Origin: Bin87 sp963665395
GTDB lineage: Bacteria > Chloroflexota > Dehalococcoidia > Lucifugimonadales > UBA3495
NCBI GenBank assembly: GCA_963665395.2
Contig: OY762251.1
Span: 3,658,001-3,722,000 of the forward strand
Direction: 5' to 3'
DNA length: 64,000 nt
Position numbers and translations under genes: made by a program. The notes below the pieces were generated by a model, which worked only from the letters and a program-made list of their open reading frames with translations, was not told the origin of the DNA and made no database searches. Each line of letters starts with the position of its first letter. Position 1 is the first letter of the stretch. This document shows positions 29,401-35,986 of this stretch, piece after piece.

Positions 29401-31177
29401 CACGGGCAAGTGGCTCCCCGGCGGGGCCGCCGTCGCCGGCGTCATCGCCGCCGTGATGGCCACGGTAGCCGGCAATCTGGATGGCCTGGCGCAACTGGCG
29501 GAACTGGCCAGGGCAAAGACGCAGGGGATGGCCGCCCCCTTGTCCAATTTCGATTTCTGGCGGAGCAGCCGGGCTATTCCCGAAACCGACGCATTTCAAC
29601 CGTCCGCCCTGACTCCCTGGCTGGAGGCGGCGAGCAACCCCGGAGCCGGGTTTCACATAACCGAGTTCCCCTTCTTCACTTTCCTTTTTGCCGACCTGCA
29701 CGCGCACATGATGTCCATGCCCTTTGCGTTGCTGGCGCTGGCGTTGGGCTTCGCGCTGCTGGTCGGGCTGGCCGGCTTCCGGTGGCGCAGCCTGCGACGG
29801 TGGGCGACGACCGCCGGCCTGGGCCTGGCGGTGGGCAGTCTCTGGGCCATCAACTCCTGGGAGTACCCAGCCTACGCCATACTGATGGTCGGGTTCGCCG
29901 GGGCCGCCGCCTGGATGACGCCCGGCCCGCTGCGGCTGCGGTTGGCAGTGGGGGGTTCTCTAATCATGGCGGCTCTGCTGGTCAGCTATCTCGCCTTCCT
30001 GCCCTTTCACCAAGCTACGGAAACCTTCGGGACGGGTATCGAAGCAACCCACTGGCGCACGCCGCTGACCTACTACCTGTTGATACACGCCCTGCCGCTG
30101 CTGGCCGCCGTCGCCCTGCTGGCCGCAACCCTGCCCCGGGCCGTACCGCCCATCCTGGCCCGGATCAGGAACGCCGTCCCGATACCGCTCATTCACCAGT
30201 GGCTGCTGGTTGCCGTCGTCGTCGGCCTGCTGCTGGCCGGCTACTTCTGGGCAGCCGGGTTCACTACCGCCGGCCTGCTCACCGTCCTGCTGATGCTGAC
30301 CGGGTGGACGATGGTGGCGGCCCTGGCATCCGACGAGTACCCGACCCGGCGGCCCGACCTGGCGGCCTTGTCGATGCTGGCCATGGCGCTGACCATCGGC
30401 ATCGGCGTAGATTTCGTGCGCGTTGAGGACGACATCGCCCGGATGAACACCCTGTTCAAGTATTACCTGGTCGCGTGGCTGCTCTTTGCCGTGGCCGGCG
30501 GGTACGGTTTCTGGCGAGGCTGGTCCGTTCTGCCTCCCGGCGACACAACCGCCCGGCGCAGCGTCCGGTGGGTGTCGGTTGAGGTGGTAGCGCTGGTGGC
30601 CGTCGGTGTCCTGGTCTATCCCGCGCTGGCTACGCCGGTTCGCATGGCGGACCGTTTCAACTCGATGCCGCTGACGCTGGACGGCGAAGCGTGGATGTCC
30701 CGTGCTGAATATCACCCACCCGACTGGTGCGCCGACAAACCGGGTGGCCTAATCAATCTGCAATGGGACCACGACGCCATCCGGTGGCTGCAGGACAATG
30801 CGGTGGGAACCCCGGTCATTTTGGAGGCCCACGGCAGCCAATATTGCTGGAATAGCCGCTTTTCCCAATACACCGGCTTGCCTACTGTCATCGGATGGCC
30901 CTGGCATCAAACCCAGCAACGCAACGACGGCGACGCGGTGCGTCAACGCGGCCGGGACGTCGCCACCATCTACAATACGCGCAGCCAACAGACTGCGCTG
31001 GGCTTGCTTGGCGATTACGACGTCGCCTACATCATAGTAGGCGACCTGGAGCGTTTATATTACCTGCCTGACGGTATTGCCAAGTTTGACCTGATGGTGG
31101 GCGCGGGAACGCTCGATCTGGCCTATGCCAACCATGGAACCAGGATATACGAGGTCAAAAAGACCGGGACTTGGTAG
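26450..31177 (+). CDS. Giant membrane protein: GT-C glycosyltransferase half fused to a DUF2298 half
   Basis: 1575 residues with about two dozen hydrophobic helices. The N-terminal half has a GT-C (PMT/ArnT-like) start: LYGIDWDDGHGFHPDERSFY with the acidic loop, then many helices. A soluble linker holds two copies of DDAPFSEEWHATPPT. The C-terminal half (from about 880) is DUF2298 / Chlor_Arch_YYY: HPWRGGEKPMELAYFTAV and YDPWFSGGYLNYYYWGY. Both halves are known as separate or fused proteins in Chloroflexi. It probably transfers sugars from polyprenyl donors to an envelope acceptor; the substrate is unknown. The ATG at 26450 overlaps the gapA stop. Residues about 973-982 (PSFRRKPESR) come from a dispersed repeat inserted in frame. 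Confidence 0.88.
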   Translation: MVQPARSQLPSRIPAPLRKLWGPNFLLLALLVAALALRLYGIDWDDGHGFHPDERSFYLRADDMFRALTQAPGYENWINQWPGMEAGIPDFWTALSAERSPLNPHWFPLGSVLIYALVLIRSIAELFTDWGALDLRFAGRTLAALADVASVWLVYIIGRRMYGQWTGILAAAFTTFAVIHIQHAHFYRPEPFTVLTSLAATWAMLRFIDTGRARHAVLLGVLVGLAMAPKVSVAPILAPLALTFLWVCKDRAGGRWSDLTVTAAVSFAPTVMLAGLAALAAYFITTPYAFLDYSQMLGDIREQSRMVRDAFVMPFTRQYVDTPAFWYQIKQTAVWGLGLPLGIAAWLAAPFTAWQAWRAGIAQRADLLLLAWAIPGFVFLELFEVKFLRYVFPLLPFYVLMAARMLTAALAWTRQRRQAALPVAREPDDAPFSEEWHATPPTVGDDLVFDEPLFGDDAPFSEEWHATPPTAGVAVRSTPPLAPLQPVATPHRTRWDSCKHYANRHAYAASIVVLVVIISATALYALAFVGIYSRPHTAVAASEWMNANVAPGTSIVNGGSYWDERLPDLGRYDVWTFPAYHPDSDPEKMPELVERLTASDYVVFYSNRAYGSVARLPERYPQSSAFYRLLFAGELGYRLEHSFTSYPALAGVRLRDDPYGRAGLPDPAETTTPEQVSLSGLTVNLGYADENVINYDHPQVLVFRNVERLPAEVLRERIDAAVVNPADAAPLMLALAQLQAQREGGTWSQAFDRDGWANRIPWLSWLLAVELICLIAFPFTWWLLRPLSDRGLLFSRVVGLLLVAWVAWMLVNAGVMRFSAGTVWLALCIVALLSAAVLWRHWRLMLDWLREKWRLALAAEALFLLAYLAFVLIRAANPDLWHPWRGGEKPMELAYFTAVARSSVLPPYDPWFSGGYLNYYYWGYFILSIPVRITGIPPATAFNLAVPLLFALTATGAGSLVYNMVAAARSAIPSFRRKPESRWFTGKWLPGGAAVAGVIAAVMATVAGNLDGLAQLAELARAKTQGMAAPLSNFDFWRSSRAIPETDAFQPSALTPWLEAASNPGAGFHITEFPFFTFLFADLHAHMMSMPFALLALALGFALLVGLAGFRWRSLRRWATTAGLGLAVGSLWAINSWEYPAYAILMVGFAGAAAWMTPGPLRLRLAVGGSLIMAALLVSYLAFLPFHQATETFGTGIEATHWRTPLTYYLLIHALPLLAAVALLAATLPRAVPPILARIRNAVPIPLIHQWLLVAVVVGLLLAGYFWAAGFTTAGLLTVLLMLTGWTMVAALASDEYPTRRPDLAALSMLAMALTIGIGVDFVRVEDDIARMNTLFKYYLVAWLLFAVAGGYGFWRGWSVLPPGDTTARRSVRWVSVEVVALVAVGVLVYPALATPVRMADRFNSMPLTLDGEAWMSRAEYHPPDWCADKPGGLINLQWDHDAIRWLQDNAVGTPVILEAHGSQYCWNSRFSQYTGLPTVIGWPWHQTQQRNDGDAVRQRGRDVATIYNTRSQQTALGLLGDYDVAYIIVGDLERLYYLPDGIAKFDLMVGAGTLDLAYANHGTRIYEVKKTGTW
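29365..29394. repeat. Dispersed palindromic repeat inside a coding sequence
   Basis: CCCGTCATTCCGGCGAAAGC and the following CGGAATCCAG make a palindrome of the same class as 15625-15653 (reverse orientation). It is in frame and adds about ten residues (PSFRRKPESR) to a loop between two helices of the DUF2298 half. The gene remains open on both sides. Confidence 0.8.
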
Positions 31178-31220
31178 TCCGCTTGCCACGGCTCTTGGCG
31201 CGCCCTGTGCCAGGTGTTCC

Positions 31221-31356
31221 CTCATGCGTACCCACTTTGTCATTGCGAGGAGCGTAGCGACGTGGCAATCTCGACGAGTGAGCGATGTTTGCTCCGGCGA
31301 CGAGATTGCCACGCTGCGCTCGCAATGACAGTTTGAGGAAAGTGGGTACGCATGAG
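31221..31356. mobile_element. MITE-like composite element with flanking duplication
   Basis: The ends CTCATGCGTACCCACTTT (31221-31238) and AAAGTGGGTACGCATGAG (31339-31356) are a perfect 18-bp inverted repeat. Inside lie two inverted copies of the GTCATTGCGAG/GTGGCAATCTCG repeat. The element is flanked on both sides by CAGGTGTTCC (31211-31220 and 31357-31366), consistent with a 10-bp target-site duplication. It has no coding capacity and must have been moved in trans. It lies between the giant membrane protein and the Gfo/Idh/MocA gene; I see no gene in 31178-31467. Confidence 0.75.
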
Positions 31357-31467
31357 CAGGTGTTCCCTTTTGACCCGGTGGTGGCCTTACCCTATAATTT
31401 TGCACGCCGCGCCGTCTCTCCATATCCCGCCGGCGCTCCCTCGAAGCAACCCCAAGGAGGTTCAACT

Positions 31468-32502
31468 GTGGCCATCGAATCCGTCCGCGTCGGGCTAATC
31501 GGCGCCGGCCGTAATACCCGCGACCGGCACATCCCGGGCTTCAACAGCACGCCCGCCGTCGAAATCGGCGCCGTCGCCAACCGTTCCCGCGAGTCGGGTC
31601 AACGGGTCGCCGACGCCTTCAACATTCCCACCGTGTACGATAGCTGGGAAGAACTGCTGGAAGACGAAAGCCTGGACGCCGTCTGCATTGGGACCTGGCC
31701 CTACATGCATCGCACCCTGACCATGGCCTCCCTGGCCGCTGGGAAGCACGTTCTCTGCGAAGCCCGCATGGCGATGAACGCCTCGGAAGCCCACGATATG
31801 CTCGCCGCGTCTCAACAATCGCCCGGCCTGGTAACCCAAATAGTTCCTTCTCCGATGACATTCGGCATCGATGACCTGCTCATCCGACTGATTTCCGAAG
31901 GTTTCATCGGCGACCTGGTATCCGTCGAGATACAGTCCCTCACCGGGTTCGCTGACCGCGATTCCACCATGCACTGGCGGCAGGATCGCGACCTCAGCGG
32001 TTTCAACATCCTCAACATGGGCATCTGGTACGAGGCCATGATCCGCTGGGTGGGCCGCGCCACCCAGGTCATGGCAATGGGTCAGATCACCGTCCCCCAC
32101 CGCAAGGACGATGATGGCAACTGGCGCTCGGTCACCATCCCGGACACCGTGGACATTCTCTGCCGTCTGGCCAACGGCGCCAACGCCCACCTGCGCTTCA
32201 GCGCCTGCGCCGGCCTGTCCCCCGGCAACGACGTCTGGCTCTACGGCACCGACGGCACCATTCACGTGGACAACCGGATGCGCGTCTTCGGCGGCAAGCG
32301 CGGCGACTCTGAACTCCAGGAAATCGCCAATCCGCCGGAAAGCCGTTACGCCTGGTCCGTGGAGCAGGAGTTCATCGCCTCCGTCCGCGACGGCGCCCCG
32401 GTGATGCGCACCCCGTTCAACATCGGCGTCCACTACATGGAATGGACCGAAGCCGTCACCATAAGCGCCCAGAGTGGCGAGGCGGTGCATCTGCCGATGT
32501 AG
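31468..32502 (+). CDS. Gfo/Idh/MocA family oxidoreductase
   Basis: 344 residues from a GTG preceded by AAGGAGG. VRVGLIGAGRNTRDRHIPGF is the N-terminal Rossmann NAD(P)-binding motif, with the second conserved block AAGKHVLCEARMAMN replacing the typical GKHVLCEKP (Lys to Ala/Arg change at the usual catalytic position). The C-terminal domain contains DLSGFNILNMGIWYEAMIRW, where the usual G-x-x-x-D-x-G-x-H is altered. These replacements make an ordinary sugar dehydrogenase activity doubtful, so the substrate is left open. It is followed by a palindrome and a convergent gene. Confidence 0.85.
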   Translation: MAIESVRVGLIGAGRNTRDRHIPGFNSTPAVEIGAVANRSRESGQRVADAFNIPTVYDSWEELLEDESLDAVCIGTWPYMHRTLTMASLAAGKHVLCEARMAMNASEAHDMLAASQQSPGLVTQIVPSPMTFGIDDLLIRLISEGFIGDLVSVEIQSLTGFADRDSTMHWRQDRDLSGFNILNMGIWYEAMIRWVGRATQVMAMGQITVPHRKDDDGNWRSVTIPDTVDILCRLANGANAHLRFSACAGLSPGNDVWLYGTDGTIHVDNRMRVFGGKRGDSELQEIANPPESRYAWSVEQEFIASVRDGAPVMRTPFNIGVHYMEWTEAVTISAQSGEAVHLPM

Positions 32503-32525
32503 TCCGCTCGCTCACCAGAGCAGAG

Positions 32526-32558
32526 CAAGCGGGGCAGTCATCACAACTGCCCCGCTTG
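32526..32558. terminator. Palindrome between convergent genes, probable bidirectional terminator
   Basis: CAAGCGGGGCAGT and ACTGCCCCGCTTG form a perfect 13-bp stem with a 7-nt loop. There is no long T run on either side. The position, between the stop of the oxidoreductase and the stop of the convergent membrane-protein gene, fits a shared terminator. Confidence 0.6.
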
Positions 32559-32562
32559 TGCG

Positions 32563-32997
32563 TTAGGCTGTCTCATCGGATTCGCCAAGCAGGAACTCTT
32601 CGACTTCCGATGTTAGCGGGAGAGTTATAACTCCGGTCGCCTCATCACGCACTCCAAAGCGCTGGCGGGCTTCGGCCATGCGGCTGCTGTATCGGCGCAG
32701 TCCCTCGCGCAGTCCCTCGTCGCGCGCCTTGGCCAGTGCTTTCGCCCTGGCGACTCTTCTGATCTCCATCTTGGTCTCAAACATTTTCCTCGCCTCTTCA
32801 AACAGGCCGGCCAGCGGTATCACGAACGCCCAATACAGGCGCGTTACCGCAGTCGTGAACCATCGGTACGCCCAGAACTCCGACCCTGCAAATACTTCCA
32901 GAATCGCCAGGCTGACGCAGCCGACCAGAGTGAACCCGATAATCTGCCACCAGATGCCCCGATCCGCCAACTCCCTGGGCAGGTCCGCCGGTCTCAT
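32563..32997 (-). CDS. Small membrane protein with charged C-terminal helix (copy 2)
   Basis: 144 residues, paralogue of the protein at 2342-2737. Shared blocks are MRxxDLPxEL, DRGIxWQIxGFT and AVTRLYWAFVIPLAGLF, then RKMFE. Two hydrophobic helices are followed by a long R/K/A/E-rich helix; the C-terminal 25 residues differ from copy 1. The chosen ATG (MRPADLP) agrees with copy 1; an open extension of 14 codons exists. It starts 19 nt after the UGSC-family gene on the same strand and is likely cotranscribed with it. The function is unknown. Confidence 0.78.
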   Translation of the reverse strand: MRPADLPRELADRGIWWQIIGFTLVGCVSLAILEVFAGSEFWAYRWFTTAVTRLYWAFVIPLAGLFEEARKMFETKMEIRRVARAKALAKARDEGLREGLRRYSSRMAEARQRFGVRDEATGVITLPLTSEVEEFLLGESDETA

Positions 32998-33016
32998 TGT
33001 ACCACCACGTGTCGGC

Positions 33017-33559
33017 CTACCTATCCACCAGGCAGGCAATCACCTGCGCCGCCGCCGTTGCCGCCCGTTCTGACAACTCGGCGTCGGTCAGCGTTACTAT
33101 GGGATGCTCAATGATCGCCAACCCGTAGTCCGGGTCGCCGCGCATCCGCGACATGGCATGGGCCTGGCTGATGAAGGGTCGGGTGGTGAGGACGGTGGAG
33201 GGAATGCCCAGTAGCTCGGTTTCCATTGCGTCGTGCACACTGCACGCGGTGCAGGACCCTCATTCCGCCGTCGCGTGTATTGCCACGTCAATGCTCTGCG
33301 CCGTGCGCTGCAAATCCTCAATCCGCGCCGGCCATTGCCAGCCGCCCTTATTGTGCTCCACCGTGCCGGCGATGTCGTACCGCTCCCCAATGATGGCCGC
33401 GATGCGACGCAACAGGTCCTCGGAATGCGGCTTGTTGTTGGAAAACAGCCCGATGACCTTGCCGTCCAGCGTGGCCGGCCGCTGCGCCAGCCGTGACGGG
33501 GCCGGCGGAGCGTCATCCCGGGGATCGAGGGTGGTGATTGATGCTGCCGATGTCGCCAT
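33017..33559 (-). CDS. UGSC-family selenoprotein candidate with in-frame UGA
   Basis: 180 residues if the TGA at 33260-33262 is read as selenocysteine (residue 100). Before it: KVIGLFSNNKPHSEDLL, YDIAGTVEHNKGGW and DVAIHATAE; after it, in the same frame: GSCTACSVHDAMETELLGIP, TRPFISQAHAMSRM and EHPIVTLTDAEL. The motif U-G-S-C is the name-giving signature of the UGSC (seleno)protein family known from marine bacteria, as I recall. A hairpin suited to a bacterial SECIS follows the UGA. The ATG has GAGG 7 nt upstream. The redox role is inferred from U-x-x-C spacing; the substrate is unknown. A partner-like gene (34896-35900) lies upstream, beyond a phage-like patch. Confidence 0.85.
33229..33248 (-). 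promoter_or_regulatory. Candidate SECIS hairpin of the UGSC gene
   Basis: On the minus strand CGTGCA pairs with TGCACG around the loop GTG, and two further pairs form below a single bulged A. The apical loop starts at nucleotide 20 after the UGA and its first base is G, matching the usual bacterial SECIS description (loop 16-37 nt downstream, G among its first two bases). An alternative stem, CTGCAC with GTGCAG, overlaps it. Confidence 0.6.
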
Positions 33560-33629
33560 AATTTAGCCTCCTAGTGAGATCATGGATTACCCGCTGAGAT
33601 TCCCCAACGAGTAATCCTTTCCAAGCCGA

Positions 33630-33960
33630 GCCGTGCTATGCACTACCCTGCCTTTCCGGGCCACGCCAAACCTAGCCAAGCCCTGCCCCGCTCTGCCGCA
33701 CCAAGCCTTGATACGCCCACAGTTTGAAACCTTGCCCTGCCGTGCCGAACCCTGCCGCGCCCGGCCGCACCATGCCATGCCTGACCCTGCCACGCCGAGC
33801 CGGAGCGAGCCCGGCCGCGCCCTTCCGAGCCATGCCGTGCCACGCTTTGTGCCTTGTACATATTAGTTTCGAACTCAAAACCTTGCCCTGCCATGCCGTG
33901 CCGAACTGCGCCATGCCGCACCTGGCCATGCCTTGCGTAGCCCCGCCCAGCCCAGCTATG
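33630..33960. repeat. Degenerate pentanucleotide repeat tract (CCNNG)
   Basis: For about 330 bp the plus strand follows a five-base period of the form CCNNG or GCCNN, for example CCTTGCCCTGCCGTGCCGAA and CCATGCCATGCCTGACCCTG. Two short interruptions occur near 33720 (CACAGTTTGAAA) and 33855-33885 (TTGTACATATTAGTTTCGAA). Several frames are open on both strands merely because of the period; I see no gene in 33560-33983. Similar degenerate pentamer tracts are familiar from phage-related DNA, as I recall. The tract lies immediately 3' of a phage-like gene. Confidence 0.75.
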
Positions 33961-33983
33961 TCTTGGTGTGCCAACAGTTGACC

Positions 33984-34586
33984 TTATCCTCCAATCGGTT
34001 CGATGCTGACTGTCTCAAAGCGGCCGTACGTACCGCTCTTTTCCGGTCGCCAATCGCCCAAACCGATGCGCCGGCCAGCGATGTCCAGCCAACTGGCAAG
34101 CTGAGACTGGTCAACCAACTCTTCGTCGGTGTCCAGGCGGAACGTCAATTCCCATTCGTCGAACTTGGCTCGCGTCCGCTCAATTCGAGCTTGTCCCACT
34201 TTCACCGGAACGGTGAACTGAGCGGTTTTGCCCAATTCGTCAGCCGTAACGCCATAGCGTTCCCGGTCATAGTCGAACGATACCACCTCGGTGACGATGA
34301 GCCCTTCCCTGACCTGCGGCCCCTGTTTCATTTTGCGGGCGGCGGTTTCGATGCAGGCTCGGATAGCCGCTTCCGGGATTGTAGGCGCTCCGCTCGCGTC
34401 GAGGTAAAGGCTGACTTGACACTCGAGCTCTCGGAGTCGTTCATCGTCGGTGATGGTTCGGTTGGAGCCACGCTTGCGGGCGATTTCCGCCTTCTCGATG
34501 TTGGCAGGGCTTCGGGTGTCGAGTCCGGCCGCTCCGTTGTGCTGGATGATGGGCTTAATCCCACGGATTTTGACTTCGTATTCCAT
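33984..34586 (-). CDS. Phage-type protein, Cas7/RAMP-like pattern
   Basis: 200 residues. MEYEVKIRGIKPIIQHNGAA, an internal TIPEAAIRACIETAARKMKQ helix, and the C-terminal WLDIAGRRIGLGDWRPEKSG with YGRFETV match a protein family often found in phage genomes and known for its RAMP/Cas7-like look (I-P-x-x-x-I-x-x-x-L/I, x-G-L-G-D-W-R-P). The ATG has GAGG 7 nt upstream. No cas gene or CRISPR array is near. It could be a nucleic-acid-binding phage protein. With the HNH protein and the pentamer tract it marks a phage-derived patch. Confidence 0.65.
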   Translation of the reverse strand: MEYEVKIRGIKPIIQHNGAAGLDTRSPANIEKAEIARKRGSNRTITDDERLRELECQVSLYLDASGAPTIPEAAIRACIETAARKMKQGPQVREGLIVTEVVSFDYDRERYGVTADELGKTAQFTVPVKVGQARIERTRAKFDEWELTFRLDTDEELVDQSQLASWLDIAGRRIGLGDWRPEKSGTYGRFETVSIEPIGG

Positions 34587-34867
34587 CGCAATTCCTCTTC
34601 AACGCTGGCTTTGAGCGCGGCCATAAAACGGTATGAGTCTCCGCCGGCTCTGGCAAACCGGCGCATCGTCGTTGCCATTTGGTGGCAAAGGTTGCAGAGA
34701 GCCGTAAGGTCGTCCGCCGTCGTATCAGATTCCGGCGGGTAGCGTTCTGCCCAATGGTGCGCTTCTACCGCCGGCTTTTGTCCGCAAAACTGGCAGAGGC
34801 CGCCGGAGCGCGCAAACGCCTCGGCCCGCGCCGCCAGGTACTGCGGATGCTGGTAATTATACGCCAT
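34328..34867 (-). CDS. HNH-type zinc-binding protein, C-terminus probably frameshifted
   Basis: The N-terminal 95 residues have an HNH/zinc pattern: GGLCQFCGQKPAVEAHHWAE, then DDLTALCNLCHQMATT, i.e. C-x-x-C, H-H and C-x-x-C. The last about 85 residues are Ser/Pro/Thr-rich and are merely the other frame of the overlapping phage-type gene, so the natural end of this gene was probably near 34590 and its original stop has been lost by an indel. Start is an ATG 28 nt after the upstream gene's stop. Endonuclease function is inferred from motif only. Confidence 0.6.
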   Translation of the reverse strand: MAYNYQHPQYLAARAEAFARSGGLCQFCGQKPAVEAHHWAERYPPESDTTADDLTALCNLCHQMATTMRRFARAGGDSYRFMAALKASVEEELRWNTKSKSVGLSPSSSTTERPDSTPEALPTSRRRKSPASVAPTEPSPTMNDSESSSVKSAFTSTRAERLQSRKRLSEPASKPPPAK

Positions 34868-34895
34868 AGCACGGCTGTTCGCTATCCGTTTGACG

Positions 34896-35900
34896 TCACA
34901 CCACCCGCCGCGTCACCGACCGGCTGCTGCCCCAGGTGCTGATCAGGCTGACGAACCCGCCGGCCATTCCGCCGCCGGGCAGCACGGTGATGCGGTCAGC
35001 GTCGGGCACCACCGGAACCATGCGGTCGTGGTCCAACTCGTGACCCATCCGATGCCAGCGCATCCACTCCGATACCGGAAGCCGGGCCTTTTCGTGCAGG
35101 AACTCGGCCACCTGTCGGCGGCTCCAACCGGCGGCGGCCACGTGTCCCATGGCCTCCGGGCTGATGACGCAGACTACCTCGGGCATACCCGGGCCGAAAG
35201 CCAGCATGGCGTGGGCCACGGTGGTCAGCAGGTCGGCCGGGTTCCGGTCGCCGTGCAGCGTTACCTGTAGCGGAGCCAGCGTCGCATAGGCCGTCACGAT
35301 AGTGGCGTCATCCCCATAGCCCAATTCCGACGCCAGCGACGGCCAGGGGCTGATGGCAAGATTCTCCGGGAATGCGAAACTGATCTTCCCCGGGTGCCCG
35401 AAAGTGCTGTTGTCCATCACCACCGGAACGGAGCCGTAGAAGTTGGCTTTAAACAGGTTCACCGCCCGTCCGATGGCGGCGTTGGCCCGGCTGCCGTTGC
35501 CCATCATCTCCACGCCGCCGCTCATGCCGATGGCTTCAGCATAAGGCCCGCTCACCACCGTCAGCACCGTGACGCCGTTGGTGGAAGTGCTGCTGGCGTG
35601 GAGGTTGAAGGATCGATCCGTGATAGCCGAGAGCGACGCCATCACCACCGGAAAATGCTCCGGCAAACATCCGGCCATCACCGCGTTGACCGCGGCCTTG
35701 CCGGCGGTGAACCGCTTCTGCCGGATTATCTCGGTGCCCAGATCATGCTCGGCGTCCACGCCGGCGTAGTCCAGCATCGCCTGCACCCGCTCCGGCGTCG
35801 GCGGGATGACGGGCAGGCCATCGGTGAGGCCGTTATTGAAAAAGTAATCCTGCGCGGCGTTCCAGTCGTCGAATTGCAAGGTGGCATGGGGTGTGGTCAT
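34896..35900 (-). CDS. Conserved protein of the UGSC neighbourhood (DGLPVIPPT type)
   Basis: 334 residues. The N-terminus contains YFFNNGLTDGLPVIPPTPER, followed by KAAVNAVMAGCLPEHFPVVM, an Asn/Ser-rich NLHASSTSTNGVTVLTVVSG, and GNGSRANAAIGRAVNLF. The family is one I associate with UGSC proteins, encoded separately or with them, and I have no reaction for it. The ATG (MTTPHATLQ) is preferred over an upstream extension. It lies 86 nt from the helicase-loader gene on the same strand, and the phage-like patch separates it from the UGSC gene itself. Confidence 0.65.
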   Translation of the reverse strand: MTTPHATLQFDDWNAAQDYFFNNGLTDGLPVIPPTPERVQAMLDYAGVDAEHDLGTEIIRQKRFTAGKAAVNAVMAGCLPEHFPVVMASLSAITDRSFNLHASSTSTNGVTVLTVVSGPYAEAIGMSGGVEMMGNGSRANAAIGRAVNLFKANFYGSVPVVMDNSTFGHPGKISFAFPENLAISPWPSLASELGYGDDATIVTAYATLAPLQVTLHGDRNPADLLTTVAHAMLAFGPGMPEVVCVISPEAMGHVAAAGWSRRQVAEFLHEKARLPVSEWMRWHRMGHELDHDRMVPVVPDADRITVLPGGGMAGGFVSLISTWGSSRSVTRRVV

Positions 35901-35986
35901 GGCGTGGTCTCGCTTGGTGAGGGTAAAAAGGGTTTTGCATGGATGTACAGGATGGACGGGATTTTGTTGGTCAGGAGGCACCTCGG

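Noticed and set aside
33239..33262. The TGA in the UGSC gene as an ordinary stop or a pseudogene mark, giving two separate small genes.
   Set aside because: The frame resumes at the next codon with family sequence and a SECIS-like hairpin follows; no second start with a ribosome-binding site is needed.
33587..33981. Several small Arg/Gly/Ala/Trp-rich proteins read from the pentamer tract on both strands.
   Set aside because: The frames are open only because of the five-base period and low stop-codon content; there is no ribosome-binding site or start bias.
33984..34586. A CRISPR-Cas type III or I Cas7 subunit.
   Set aside because: No other cas gene and no array nearby; the sequence resembles a phage protein family instead.
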